In this document: piece by piece, positions 43,233 to 52,279 of the stretch
How positions within the stretch are numbered: position 1 is the stretch's first letter
How the letters are laid out: each line of letters starts with the position of its first letter
Source of the DNA: an uncultured Tateyamaria sp.
Lineage (GTDB): Bacteria > Pseudomonadota > Alphaproteobacteria > Rhodobacterales > Rhodobacteraceae
Length of the DNA: 64,000 bases
Reading direction: 5' to 3'
Assembly (NCBI RefSeq): GCF_947503415.1
Contig: NZ_CANNDS010000001.1
Location: forward strand, 682,001-746,000
Notes under the pieces: model-generated
Told to the model about the DNA's origin: nothing
Database searches by the model: none
Seen by the model: only the letters and a program-made list of their open reading frames with translations
Translations under genes and position numbers: made by a program

Positions 43233-43495
43233 AAGTCGAAGATATCGCCCAGCAGATCACCCATGCCCTTTTTCTTCTTGCGGCGTGGATCGTACTGGCG
43301 ATCGTCATACCCGCGGGACATCTGCGGTTCGGCCTGAGGCGGCGGGGGCGGTGCAGAATAAGCGGACGCACGCTCGATGATCTTGTCGAGCTCACCCCGG
43401 TCCAACCACACGCCGCGACACTGCGGACAATAGTCAATCTCGACCCCGCTTCGGTCGGTGATGACAAGTTGGGTTCCGTCGATAGGGCACTGCAT
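43229..43495 (-). CDS. Zinc-ribbon (zf-TFIIB) protein
   Basis: An 88-residue protein: MQCPIDGTQLVITDRSGVEIDYCPQCRGVWLDRGELDKII, a two-CxxC zf-TFIIB zinc ribbon, then a proline-rich linker (APPPPPQAEPQ) and a basic tail (RRKKKKGMGDLLGDIFDF). The start ATG 43493-43495 has GGAGAG at good distance; ATG 43499-43501 is the alternative. Role unknown; such proteins are common conserved hypotheticals in Rhodobacteraceae. Confidence 0.82.
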   Translation of the reverse strand: MQCPIDGTQLVITDRSGVEIDYCPQCRGVWLDRGELDKIIERASAYSAPPPPPQAEPQMSRGYDDRQYDPRRKKKKGMGDLLGDIFDF

Positions 43496-43562
43496 GGGCA
43501 TCTCTCCGTTGATTACTTGACCAATATAGTGCGGAAACACGCCCCCCATAGGGACACCGCAC

Positions 43563-43592
43563 AAAAAAGCCCCCGCGCACGACGCAGGGGCT
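43563..43592 (-). terminator. Rho-independent terminator of the small anchored-protein gene
   Basis: On the reverse strand a 10-bp stem (AGCCCCTGCG/CGCGGGGGCT, one G-T pair) is followed by TTTTTT, 26 bp after the stop of the gene at 43618. Confidence 0.85.
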
Positions 43593-43617
43593 CAGATTGA
43601 ACAGGGCGATTTGAAAA

Positions 43618-43893
43618 TCAGCCGTCGTTTGCGGGCGGCGTGACTTCAATGCCGGGCACGGTCACTGTGGTCTCTTCCATGGACACGTCCACGTCCGGCA
43701 CTGTCACGTCGACTGTCTCTTCGGTCAGGTTCACTTCCCCGACCTCGGCGTCGAATGCGGGCAATTGGCCACCCTCGACACTGACTTCTGGCAGACGTGT
43801 TTCCTGTGTCTGGTCAATGTCCACCATGTACACGGCAGCACCCACGGCCAGAACGGCCACCACGGCCAGCAAAACTGTCATTGTCGCTTTCAT
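43618..43893 (-). CDS. Hypothetical anchored protein with VTVP-type repeats
   Basis: A 91-residue protein: one hydrophobic N-terminal segment (about 5-24, signal or anchor) and an acidic exported tail. The tail contains short repeating valine-rich units (VDVTVPDVDVS; TTVTVPGIEVTPP), suggesting an extended beta or repeat structure. AAGGAG precedes ATG 43891-43893. It has its own terminator. No family was recognised. Confidence 0.7.
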   Translation of the reverse strand: MKATMTVLLAVVAVLAVGAAVYMVDIDQTQETRLPEVSVEGGQLPAFDAEVGEVNLTEETVDVTVPDVDVSMEETTVTVPGIEVTPPANDG

Positions 43894-44014
43894 CTCAAAT
43901 CTCCTTTCGCATCACTTGCGTCGGTGGGCAAACGCAGATGGGTGCCCGAAAGGTTCCGAAAAATTTTACATCCTGAGTGCCAAAAAGTGATGACTCACCA
44001 ATTGTTAACCATGT

Positions 44015-44722
44015 TTGGGCCACGGTTGGACTTTGTTAACCTTCCAGTGGACCGAGACCATCCGCCTGCACATCCTACCCCTGCTTCTGACCGCGCTGCT
44101 TGCCGGAACCGGCGCGATGGCTGGGGCGTGGTTGCAGGAGCACCGCAAAGGCTTTCTGTCATACAGCAGCGTCTACGAGGAAAGCGGGCGGCTCGACGGG
44201 TCGTTGTTCATCGAATACGGGCTGCGACCAAAGCTGACGCTGGGTGCCAAGGTCGATGTGGACATGACAAGCGGGCGACTTGGCAATGGCACCGCATTCG
44301 TCTTTCTACGCAAGCCGATCCCCACCGGCGAACGCGAGTACAAATTGGCCTACGAGATAGGTGTTGGCAGCACTTTTGGCATCGCCATGGACCCGCTCCT
44401 GCGCACAGGGTTGAGCTATGGGAAAGGCATAAAGGTTTGGGAGAAATATGGATGGTTGGCCGTGGATGGTGCCGTTGAATGGGCCATCGACGACGGACCG
44501 AACACACTGAAAATCGACAGCACATTCGGACTAACATTGAATGACAGGTTCAAAGTGATGATGCAGGTATTCGTCAGCAGCGCGGACGGAGACGTATCAA
44601 CGACGCTCGCTCCATCGCTGATATGGCAGCCAAAAAAGCCGAAAGCGCCCAGCATTGTCGTCGGTATCGAGGGCGAGGAAGGTGTCCTCGCCCTTAAATT
44701 CGGCATGTGGCAGTCATTCTGA
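44015..44722 (+). CDS. Hypothetical outer-membrane/periplasmic protein, uncertain start
   Basis: A frame of 235 residues; the C-terminal about 190 (from FLSYSSVYEESG) have alternating beta-strand character with Gly/Ala turns (GVGSTFGIAMDPLLRTGLSYGKGI) and end in phenylalanine, like small outer-membrane barrels or a YaiO-type fold. The signal-like segment LHILPLLLTALLAGTGAMAGA is preceded only by TTG codons (44015, 44033), and an ATG at 44011 is out of frame. The start is therefore uncertain: a non-ATG start or a frameshift near 44050 is possible. Confidence 0.5.
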   Translation: MGHGWTLLTFQWTETIRLHILPLLLTALLAGTGAMAGAWLQEHRKGFLSYSSVYEESGRLDGSLFIEYGLRPKLTLGAKVDVDMTSGRLGNGTAFVFLRKPIPTGEREYKLAYEIGVGSTFGIAMDPLLRTGLSYGKGIKVWEKYGWLAVDGAVEWAIDDGPNTLKIDSTFGLTLNDRFKVMMQVFVSSADGDVSTTLAPSLIWQPKKPKAPSIVVGIEGEEGVLALKFGMWQSF

Positions 44723-44732
44723 CCGCGCTGGA

Positions 44733-47018
44733 TCAATCCTTGTCCATGCGGACAGTGGCCCGGATCGACCCACGCATGTCTTCACTGAATTCGAGCGAAA
44801 ACTCGTCTTCGTTCGGACCAATCCGACCCCGACCCACCGGCGCCTCATAGCGGCGTTGGTTGGAGTTGTTGCGCAAGTCGCCCGTCAGCACGACAGAGTC
44901 GACAAAATGGCAGAAGCTTTCAAAGGGCAGCTTCTTGCTGGTGCCAACCGTCCATGTCCGGGCGTTGGTGCTTTGGGTATGAGCCACCAGAAGCGGGTTT
45001 TCGGCATGCTCACTCACGTTGTGATAGGAGTTGCCTTTGAACCAGACAGACCGGTTCCGGTTGTAGTCCAGATCGGCAAAGCTGGTATCGACACGTTCCG
45101 CCCGGTCGATATTTCCGTTGATGGAACGGAACCGGTTGCCCGTCACTGTGATGCCGTTCAGGAAATGACCCGTGCCATGCGGTTTGACCACGAGATAGCT
45201 GAACCAGGGCGCCACATCGCCGGACAGGAACACGTTGTCCGTCAAGCTGAAGGAACTGAACGAAAAGCCGCTGGTAAACTGGGGCGTGGGGTCGCGTTCA
45301 TTGGTCCATTCGACAAAACAATTGTCAATGTAGTTCCCGGTGATCACGCTGGCCGTGTAATTGTCCTGCAGCACAATGCCCGCCGTGCGGACGCCATCCG
45401 CAACGCCATCGCCTTGAAAGAAGTGGTTGCCTTTGATCAGGTGGTTCTGCCCGGCCAGCAGCATGAAGTGACGGAACTGGGTCGCGCGGCAGTCGCGGAT
45501 CTTTGCGTCATTGGAATTCACGTTGAAGCCGATCGTAGTCCGGTTCGCGACAGTCTCGGATTCTTCGGATGACAGGAATTGGCACCGGTCAATCAGAATG
45601 CCCTGGCAACCACCACCGATCGAGGTGATCCCGCGATCTTTGGGGCGGCTGATAAAGCATTCCTGAAGTTCGAATGTCGGTCCGGCGGGCGCTAGCATGA
45701 TGCCGCTGCACTTGTCGTTACACTGGAACTCGATGTTCGACATGTTGAACTTCGACAGCTTGGAGAACCCGCCGAAATCGATCAGGTAGTCAAACCGGCG
45801 GAAGATGAAATTCTGCGTGCCATCCGCATCAAAAGGAGGGGCGTTCAGTTCAATGGTCCCCGCACCCACATTCTTGCTGCGCACGTAGATCTCGCGACCG
45901 ACCCCGTTGCCGCTGACATGCGCCCCGACAGGTACATTGGCGATGTTCGCCACATCCGTCAGTGTGCGACCGTTCGTGGACGAGTAGGTCGCCTGACTGA
46001 TCACAGTGACGGTGTTCCAGTCTTCGCCCTGCGCTTCGAATTGACCGTTCCGAATAACACGCCGGGTGTTGAACTGGTCACGGTTCGGCACTGCGGACTG
46101 CATGTCGATGGGTTCGAACACTGCAATACGGCGCCCGCCCATGTCGAGGCTTTCGTGGTCAGAGCTGTTCAGAAGGGCTTGGAACGCCTTCTTGAAGGCC
46201 AGCACCTCGTCGCCGAACGCTTCGATATAGGTCGGCAGATCAAAGCTCTTGCGCAACAGCAGCATCTTGTCGTCAGGCATGCTCAGCGTACCCTCGAACT
46301 TCACCAGCTCTTCGAACGCCACATCCTTCTCAAGGCGGAACACACCGTCCGGCACCAGAACGGTGCGCCCGTTGGCGGCCGCAATCGCCGCATCAAAGGC
46401 ATCGCTGTCATCGGTTGACCCGTCTCCCATGGCGCCAAAGTCGCGGACATCCACGACAGATACGATATCGCGCAGGAAAACGGATGTGATGTCTTCGATG
46501 ATGATGTCATCAATGCGAACGACACCGCCATTGGGGCCTGTCAGATCCAGGCCGAAGTGGCCGTAGATTGCATCCGATCCCCAAACAAGGTCCACACCGG
46601 CCCGGTTGCCAGCACCGATGATGGCCGACACCTCGGTCACTTCGCCGTAGCTCGTCAGGGCAACGCTCTCTCCGGTTGTATCCACACCCGGTACGGACGA
46701 ACCGTTGGCGCGCGCCGCAAACCCTGCAACGCGTACCGACGGCAGGCTGCCGCTGATCGCCTTCAAACGGACGATGACACGCAGGTAACATCCGGGCAGC
46801 AACGGTGTTTCGCCCATGTAGCGGACGCGCGTCGTGTTGGATGTCTTTTGCAGTTCAAGACAACCGCCAAAGTCCTGATCAGCCGGTACGAAGGCCGCAT
46901 TGGGAGCGTTTTGATACGTGTCCGATCCCGGCGTACCATCACCGCTCGACCACACATTCAAACCATCCGCAAACGCGGGCGGCATCAGCAGTACGCCGTC
47001 AGTAATTGCCTTGTTCAT
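44733..47018 (-). CDS. Right-handed beta-helix (pectate-lyase/GH28-like) protein
   Basis: A 761-residue protein: a carbohydrate-binding-like beta-sandwich at the N-terminus (MNKAITDGVLLMPPAFADGLNVWSSGDGTPGSD), then the Pectate_lyase_3 entry motif VVDVRDFGAMGDGSTDDSDAFDAAIAAA (about 250), and parallel beta-helix coils with repeated asparagine ladders (ITGNYIDNC, ITVTGNRFRS). There is no signal peptide. The start ATG 47016-47018 follows AAGGGATG; the frame upstream has no family match. It resembles phage tailspike and exopolysaccharide-lyase architectures, and may act on a surface polysaccharide. No phage genes are nearby. Confidence 0.75.
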   Translation of the reverse strand: MNKAITDGVLLMPPAFADGLNVWSSGDGTPGSDTYQNAPNAAFVPADQDFGGCLELQKTSNTTRVRYMGETPLLPGCYLRVIVRLKAISGSLPSVRVAGFAARANGSSVPGVDTTGESVALTSYGEVTEVSAIIGAGNRAGVDLVWGSDAIYGHFGLDLTGPNGGVVRIDDIIIEDITSVFLRDIVSVVDVRDFGAMGDGSTDDSDAFDAAIAAANGRTVLVPDGVFRLEKDVAFEELVKFEGTLSMPDDKMLLLRKSFDLPTYIEAFGDEVLAFKKAFQALLNSSDHESLDMGGRRIAVFEPIDMQSAVPNRDQFNTRRVIRNGQFEAQGEDWNTVTVISQATYSSTNGRTLTDVANIANVPVGAHVSGNGVGREIYVRSKNVGAGTIELNAPPFDADGTQNFIFRRFDYLIDFGGFSKLSKFNMSNIEFQCNDKCSGIMLAPAGPTFELQECFISRPKDRGITSIGGGCQGILIDRCQFLSSEESETVANRTTIGFNVNSNDAKIRDCRATQFRHFMLLAGQNHLIKGNHFFQGDGVADGVRTAGIVLQDNYTASVITGNYIDNCFVEWTNERDPTPQFTSGFSFSSFSLTDNVFLSGDVAPWFSYLVVKPHGTGHFLNGITVTGNRFRSINGNIDRAERVDTSFADLDYNRNRSVWFKGNSYHNVSEHAENPLLVAHTQSTNARTWTVGTSKKLPFESFCHFVDSVVLTGDLRNNSNQRRYEAPVGRGRIGPNEDEFSLEFSEDMRGSIRATVRMDKD

Positions 47019-47295
47019 CCAATCATCCCTTTTCCACAGGGGCCGAAACAGCCCGTGTCTCGCAGTCACCAGAAATCGGCCAGATGGTTCGGCCGTCGCG
47101 GGCAAGGGAAGTATCAACGATGGGTTAACGGGCGCCGACAGGACCGTGCGGACGGTTCTGTACCCGCGCAACACAGCGCTCGATTGTTACAACCGCTCAC
47201 AACCTTTGCATCGATTGTGGAATAATCCGTAGGGCGACCCGACCTATGCTATGTGCAAACGCAGCAAATCCCTTTGCAACCGCAGCGAGGTCGCC

Positions 47296-48609
47296 ATGTC
47301 AAAGGTTACGCAATCCCGACCCAAGGTCGTCATTATTGGCGCTGGCTTTGGTGGCTTGGCCGCCGCCCGCGCACTGAAAAACGCGCCCGTCGATATCAAG
47401 GTAATCGACCGACGCAACTACCACCTGTTCCAGCCCCTGCTCTATCAAGTCGCCACGGCAGACCTGTCGCCCGCAGACGTGGCCTGGCCCATCCGTGGCA
47501 TCTTTTCCAACCAGCAGAACGTGTCGGTGGCCCTGACCGAAGTGCTCGATGTGGACAAACAGGCCCAAAAGGTCATCACTGAAGAGGGACAGTTCGACTA
47601 CGACCACCTCATCGTGGCCTCGGGTGCGCACCACTCCTACTTTGGCCGTGACGAGTGGGAAAAGCACGCTCCCGGCCTCAAGCGCATTATCGACGCGACG
47701 GAAATTCGCAAACAGGTGCTGATGGCGTTTGAGCGGGCGGAAATCTCGAACTCCGATGCCGAACAACGCCGCCAGTTGACCTTTGTGGTTGTCGGTGGCG
47801 GCCCCACCGGCGTGGAAATGGCAGGCGCGATTGCGGAACTGGCCAACCACGCGCTGGCCGCTGACTTCCACCGCATCAACTCCCGCGATGCCCGCGTGAT
47901 CCTTGTCGAGGCGGGCGACCGCCTGCTCAAGGCCTTCCCCGAAAGCCTCTCCACCAAGGCGCAGCAATCGCTTGAAAAACTGGGGGTCGAAGTGATGGTC
48001 GACACGCGGGTCGAGGACATCACCGAAGACGGCGTGAAACTGGCCGACCAATTCATCCCCTCCGCTACCAAGGTCTGGGGCGCAGGTGTCGCGGTCAAAA
48101 ACGTGGGCCGCTGGCTTGATGCCACGACCGACCGCACAGGCCGCGTGCCCGTCAACCCCGACCTCAGCCTGCCCGACGCGCCCAATGTCTACGTGATCGG
48201 CGATGCGGCCCAGGTGCCGTGGAAAGACGGGCTCGATGTGCCCGGCATCGCGCCTGCGGCCAAACAGGGCGGCAAATATGTGGGCAAACGGATCAAGGCG
48301 CTGACCGCTGGCAAAGCCCACAAGAAACCCTTCCGTTACAGTCACGCGGGCAACCTCGCCACCATCGGACGGCACGCCGCGGTCATCGACTTCGGCAGCA
48401 TCCGCATGTCGGGCTTTGTCGCATGGTGGCTCTGGGGCGTCGCGCATATCTACTTCCTGATCGGCGTGCGCAACCCGGTCTTCGTGGCTATGAACTGGTT
48501 CTGGTCCTACCTCACCTTCTCCAAAGGGGCTCGGCTCATCACCGGCCTCCGTCCCCTGCACGAAGACCACGACACGGAACCAAAACCCAGCGTACATGCT
48601 GCAGAATAG
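47296..48609 (+). CDS. ndh: Type II NADH:quinone oxidoreductase (NDH-2)
   Basis: A 437-residue flavoprotein of the NDH-2 family: FAD site VVIIGAGFGGLAAARAL, NAD site FVVVGGGPTGVEMAGAI, NVYVIGDAAQVPW and a C-terminal amphipathic/hydrophobic region (SGFVAWWLWGVAHIYFLIGVRNPVFVAMNWFWSYLTFSKGARLI) that docks to the membrane. It oxidises NADH and reduces quinone without proton pumping. The start ATG 47296 follows a GAGG motif. A hydrolase gene lies 42 bp downstream. Confidence 0.93.
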   Translation: MSKVTQSRPKVVIIGAGFGGLAAARALKNAPVDIKVIDRRNYHLFQPLLYQVATADLSPADVAWPIRGIFSNQQNVSVALTEVLDVDKQAQKVITEEGQFDYDHLIVASGAHHSYFGRDEWEKHAPGLKRIIDATEIRKQVLMAFERAEISNSDAEQRRQLTFVVVGGGPTGVEMAGAIAELANHALAADFHRINSRDARVILVEAGDRLLKAFPESLSTKAQQSLEKLGVEVMVDTRVEDITEDGVKLADQFIPSATKVWGAGVAVKNVGRWLDATTDRTGRVPVNPDLSLPDAPNVYVIGDAAQVPWKDGLDVPGIAPAAKQGGKYVGKRIKALTAGKAHKKPFRYSHAGNLATIGRHAAVIDFGSIRMSGFVAWWLWGVAHIYFLIGVRNPVFVAMNWFWSYLTFSKGARLITGLRPLHEDHDTEPKPSVHAAE

Positions 48610-48651
48610 GCAACGCACCGGTGTCCCTTGGGCCGACAGGCAGACGCAGCA

Positions 48652-49431
48652 ATGACCCAAACGCAGCACACCGTCCGGCACCACGGCGCCGAACCTGCCA
48701 AAGTCGTCGTTCTGCACGGCGGTCCCGGCGGCGCGGGAGAGGTTGAAGCCTTTGCGCATAAGCTTGGGCACCGGGGCCACGCCGTCCTTGAACCGTTCCA
48801 GACGCAACACTCGGTGGGCGCGCAGATCGAAGAGTTGCGCGAACAGATCACGCACCACAGCACACCACCGATCACCCTGATCGGCTGGTCCTGGGGCGCG
48901 TGGCTCGGGTGCCTCTTTGCCGCAAGCCACCCCAACCTGGTGCGCAAGCTTGTCCTCGTCGGCAGCGGCCCGTTTGAAGCGCGCCACACCGAGGCTATCA
49001 AGGCGACCAAAGCGGCCCGCCTAACCGATGCCCAACGCGCAGAGCTTGCCACTCTCAACCTCGGTTCCGGCGATCCCACACGCACCGCCCGCTTCATCGC
49101 GCTCAACGACGTGGCGGACACATTCGAACGCGACACGTCCCCCCTGCCGGACGTGCAGTTCGACGCAGACATTCACCGATCCGTCTGGCCCGAAGCCAAC
49201 GCCATGCGCACAAGCGGCGCGTTACTGGACACCCTCGCGACCATCCGCTGCCCCGTCATCGCCTTGCACGGGGACCATGACCCACGGCCCGCAGATGGTG
49301 TGCGCCTCCCTCTGCAAGCGGCCTTGCCGTCGGCCACCTTCACTCTGCTGGAAAAATGCGGCCACAAGCCATGGCAAGAGGTCCACGCACAGGACCAATT
49401 CTATCAATTGATCGAAGCGGCACTCGACTGA
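48652..49431 (+). CDS. Alpha/beta-hydrolase-fold protein
   Basis: A 259-residue alpha/beta hydrolase: oxyanion segment LHGGPGGAGE, nucleophile elbow GWSWGAW (serine), acid in LHGDHDPRP and histidine in EKCGHKPW. The order is classic. The substrate is unknown; the HGGPG start resembles prolyl-aminopeptidase-like hydrolases. It is on the same strand as NDH-2 and could be co-transcribed. Confidence 0.86.
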   Translation: MTQTQHTVRHHGAEPAKVVVLHGGPGGAGEVEAFAHKLGHRGHAVLEPFQTQHSVGAQIEELREQITHHSTPPITLIGWSWGAWLGCLFAASHPNLVRKLVLVGSGPFEARHTEAIKATKAARLTDAQRAELATLNLGSGDPTRTARFIALNDVADTFERDTSPLPDVQFDADIHRSVWPEANAMRTSGALLDTLATIRCPVIALHGDHDPRPADGVRLPLQAALPSATFTLLEKCGHKPWQEVHAQDQFYQLIEAALD

Positions 49432-49439
49432 CTCGCCGC

Positions 49440-50366
49440 TCAGGTCGCGATCTGCTTGAAACGACGCAGCAGAAACGGCGTCAGATACATCGGGATCTGA
49501 TAGCACCCCACAAAGATCATCAGCGGGGCCGCCACCTCGGGGGGCAACACAATCAGAAACAGCGCAATGTTCCGATTGCCCGCGTAGATCCCGGTTGCCA
49601 GCGGCATCGTCCACCCGAACCGGCGACACAGCCACAGCGTCACCAGCACCAGGGCGAAATTGATCAGCAAAGCCGCCGCCAGCCACAACGCCAACTCAAG
49701 TGGGTCAGCCCGCAGCAACGGCCCAATCGCATTCATCAGGCCGACCACGACGACCCCCAACAGGATCGCCGCACAGCCATCCAGCGCCTGTTGCGCAGGC
49801 CGCTCGCCCAAGCGCGGCACCATCCGCCGCACGGCAAACCCGCAGCCCACGGCAATCACAATCGCGCTCAGCAGTCCAAAGGACAACGACACCGCGCCAA
49901 GCGCCCCGGTCCCCACCGGATCAACGATCATCAGCACCGGCAAAGCGGTCAGCGGAAACAGGGCCGTGCCCAACACCAGCAACCGCATCCCCGGCGCCGG
50001 ATCATGCCCCAGCATGATCGCAAAGTTCGGCCCACCTGTCAGCGATGGGGCCGACAGCATCAGCACCACAGCCAGCGCAAGCGGCGCATCAATCACCCCC
50101 ATCGCCGTCAGGCACACCGCGACCACTACCGGCAGGATTGTCTGCAAAATCACGAGCCGCGTCAGCGTGGGCCGCAACGCCTCAAGATTGCCAAAGGCCC
50201 GCCGCGCACCCACACGCATGCCCGTCACGAACAACAGCAGCGCCACCATTGTCCCGATCCACGGCGTCAGCACCGCCGCCACACCAGGCAAAAGCAGCCC
50301 CGCCACCAGCCCGGCAATCAGGCAGAACTGTCCGTGCCGCCCAATCGTGGAAAGCGCCCGGATCAC
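49440..50366 (-). CDS. BASS/bile-acid:sodium-symporter-like permease
   Basis: A 308-residue membrane protein with nine to ten hydrophobic segments, most like the SBF/BASS family (MLSAPSLTGGPNFAIMLGHDP as the crossing-motif region; TGIYAGNRNIALFLIVLP near the second). It starts with GTG 50364-50366, 3 bp after the TRAP permease stop, so it is part of that operon. It may export or import a product related to the TRAP substrate. Confidence 0.72.
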   Translation of the reverse strand: MIRALSTIGRHGQFCLIAGLVAGLLLPGVAAVLTPWIGTMVALLLFVTGMRVGARRAFGNLEALRPTLTRLVILQTILPVVVAVCLTAMGVIDAPLALAVVLMLSAPSLTGGPNFAIMLGHDPAPGMRLLVLGTALFPLTALPVLMIVDPVGTGALGAVSLSFGLLSAIVIAVGCGFAVRRMVPRLGERPAQQALDGCAAILLGVVVVGLMNAIGPLLRADPLELALWLAAALLINFALVLVTLWLCRRFGWTMPLATGIYAGNRNIALFLIVLPPEVAAPLMIFVGCYQIPMYLTPFLLRRFKQIAT

Positions 50367-50369
50367 CCG

Positions 50370-51677
50370 TCAGGGGGCCTGTCGCATGGTCTCGGGCAGC
50401 CACATGGCGATGTCCGGGAACCAGATCAGGACAAAGCACATCAGCACCATGATCATGAACATCGGGAAGGCCGCACGGGTGATGTACCCCATCTCATGCT
50501 CGGTCATGCCCTGCAGCACAAACAGGTTGAAACCGATGGGCGGCGTGATCTGCGCCATCTCGACCACCACAACGACAAAGATGCCAAACCAGATCAGGTC
50601 AATCCCCGCCTCGCGCACCATCGGCTCGACCACGGCCATGGTCAGAACGACAGACGAAATCCCATCCAGAAACATGCCCAGCACGATGTAGAACACCATC
50701 AGGATCATCAGCAACTCAAAGCGCGACAGCTCCATGGTCGCAATCCCGTCGGCCAAGGCACGCGGCAGCCCGGTAAAGCCCATCGCCAGCTTCAGAAACG
50801 CAGCGCCCGCAAGGATCAGCGCAATCATGGCCGACGTGCGCGTGGCCCCCATCAGGCTCTCCGAAAACGTGTTCCATGTCAGCGACCCCTGACTTGCGGC
50901 CAGCACAAGCGCGCCAATCACGCCAATGGCGGCTGCCTCAGTCGCGGTGGCGTAACCTGCATACATCGACCCGATCACCACAAAGATCAGGCACAGCACA
51001 GGGATCAGAAACCGCGAATTCTTCAGCTTCTCGCCAAAGCTCATGCCGGTTTCCTGCTTGGGATTCCAACCGCTCGACATCCACGAATAGATGGCCACAT
51101 ACCCCATGAACATCAGCGCCAGACAAAGCCCGGGAAACACGCCAGCAAAGAAGAGCTGCGTGATGCTTTCATTCACAGTCACGCCATAAACGATCAACGC
51201 AAGCGATGGCGGGATCATCAGACCCAGCGTCGCAGCCCCCGCCAGCGTGCCAATGACAATGCGCTCGGGATAATCCCGCGCCCGCAACTCGGGAATGGAC
51301 ATCTTGCCAACGGTGGTCAGCGTCGCCGCAGACGATCCCGAGACAGCAGCAAAGACGGTACAGCCGACAATATTCGTATGGACCAACCCGCCCGGCAACC
51401 GCGCCAGCCATGGGGACAGGCCCCGAAACATGTCTTCCGACAACCGCGTTCGAAACAGGATTTCTCCCATCCAGATGAACAGCGGCAACGCTGTCAGCGT
51501 CCAACTGGATGACGACGCCCAGATCGTCGTGATCATCGTGTCGCCCACAGGTCTTGTCGTGAACAGCTCCATCCCGACCCAGGCCACACCCATCAGGGCC
51601 AAGCCAACCCAGACCCCACTGCCCAGCAGCAGGAACAACACAAACAGAAACAGGCTGATCGCATAGACTTCTTCCAT
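50370..51677 (-). CDS. TRAP transporter large permease (DctM family)
   Basis: A 435-residue permease of about 12 segments with DctM motifs AVSGSSAATLTTVGKMSIPELRARDYPERIVIGTLAGAATLGLMIPPSLALIVYG and, in the second half, EMAQITPPIGFNLFVLQGM. It begins at ATG 51675-51677 after GGAGTAGGGTG; the longer frame is spurious. It forms the importer with the following dctQ and dctP genes. Confidence 0.93.
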   Translation of the reverse strand: MEEVYAISLFLFVLFLLLGSGVWVGLALMGVAWVGMELFTTRPVGDTMITTIWASSSSWTLTALPLFIWMGEILFRTRLSEDMFRGLSPWLARLPGGLVHTNIVGCTVFAAVSGSSAATLTTVGKMSIPELRARDYPERIVIGTLAGAATLGLMIPPSLALIVYGVTVNESITQLFFAGVFPGLCLALMFMGYVAIYSWMSSGWNPKQETGMSFGEKLKNSRFLIPVLCLIFVVIGSMYAGYATATEAAAIGVIGALVLAASQGSLTWNTFSESLMGATRTSAMIALILAGAAFLKLAMGFTGLPRALADGIATMELSRFELLMILMVFYIVLGMFLDGISSVVLTMAVVEPMVREAGIDLIWFGIFVVVVVEMAQITPPIGFNLFVLQGMTEHEMGYITRAAFPMFMIMVLMCFVLIWFPDIAMWLPETMRQAP

Positions 51678-51681
51678 CACC

Positions 51682-52218
51682 CTACTCCGCGAAACTTTGA
51701 TCAACGAGGTCGCGCTGAATGCGGTGATCCCCTCGGAAAATGACGTGTATCAGATGGTCGGTCAGCGAGATGGCCAGAATACCGCCACCAATGACCATTA
51801 CAGATTGCGGAATCCACAACGGCGTGGCATCCTGCGCCTGGCTCAACTCGTTGAATTTCCACGACCAATAGGTGAACCAATAAGCGTAGTAGGTGAAATA
51901 CCACATCACTCCCGCCGCAATCCCGAAACACCAGATCTCAAGGAACCGACGAAACCGCTCAGGCACCGCATTCAGCACAATCGACACCCGGATGTGCGAG
52001 CCGCGGTTCAGCGCATTGGCAAAGGCAAAGAAGCTGGCGGCGGCCATGGCATAGCCCGCGTAGTTGGCCGCACCCGGAAAAATCTCGCCCGTCCAGCGGG
52101 CCACCATCTGCGCCACGATCAGCAAAAGGATCGCGATCAGGCACAAGGCAGCCAGCACTCCGGCAGCAAGATACAAAAAATCAAGAAAGCGGCGCAGGCC
52201 GCGCAGGGCACCCGTCAT
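51682..52218 (-). CDS. TRAP transporter small permease (DctQ family)
   Basis: A 178-residue membrane protein with four hydrophobic segments and DctQ features (IFPGAANYAGYAMAAASFFAFANALNRGSHIRVSIVL). It lies between dctP and dctM of the same operon. A stem-loop precedes it, after dctP. Confidence 0.92.
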   Translation of the reverse strand: MTGALRGLRRFLDFLYLAAGVLAALCLIAILLLIVAQMVARWTGEIFPGAANYAGYAMAAASFFAFANALNRGSHIRVSIVLNAVPERFRRFLEIWCFGIAAGVMWYFTYYAYWFTYWSWKFNELSQAQDATPLWIPQSVMVIGGGILAISLTDHLIHVIFRGDHRIQRDLVDQSFAE

Positions 52219-52243
52219 AGGTCAGTCTCCGGGGCTGAAAAGC

Positions 52244-52270
52244 GCCCGGGCCAGCACATGCAGCCCGGGC
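52244..52270 (-). terminator. Stem-loop between dctP and dctQ
   Basis: On the reverse strand GCCCGGGC-N11-GCCCGGGC is followed by GCTTTT. It lies in the 61-bp gap after dctP and probably causes partial termination or 3'-end protection, favouring the binding-protein mRNA. Confidence 0.55.
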
Positions 52271-52279
52271 AAATCGCGC

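Noticed and set aside
43765-44478. Forward frame spanning two genes
   Set aside because: It is opposite the small anchored protein and out of frame with the barrel-like protein; no motif.
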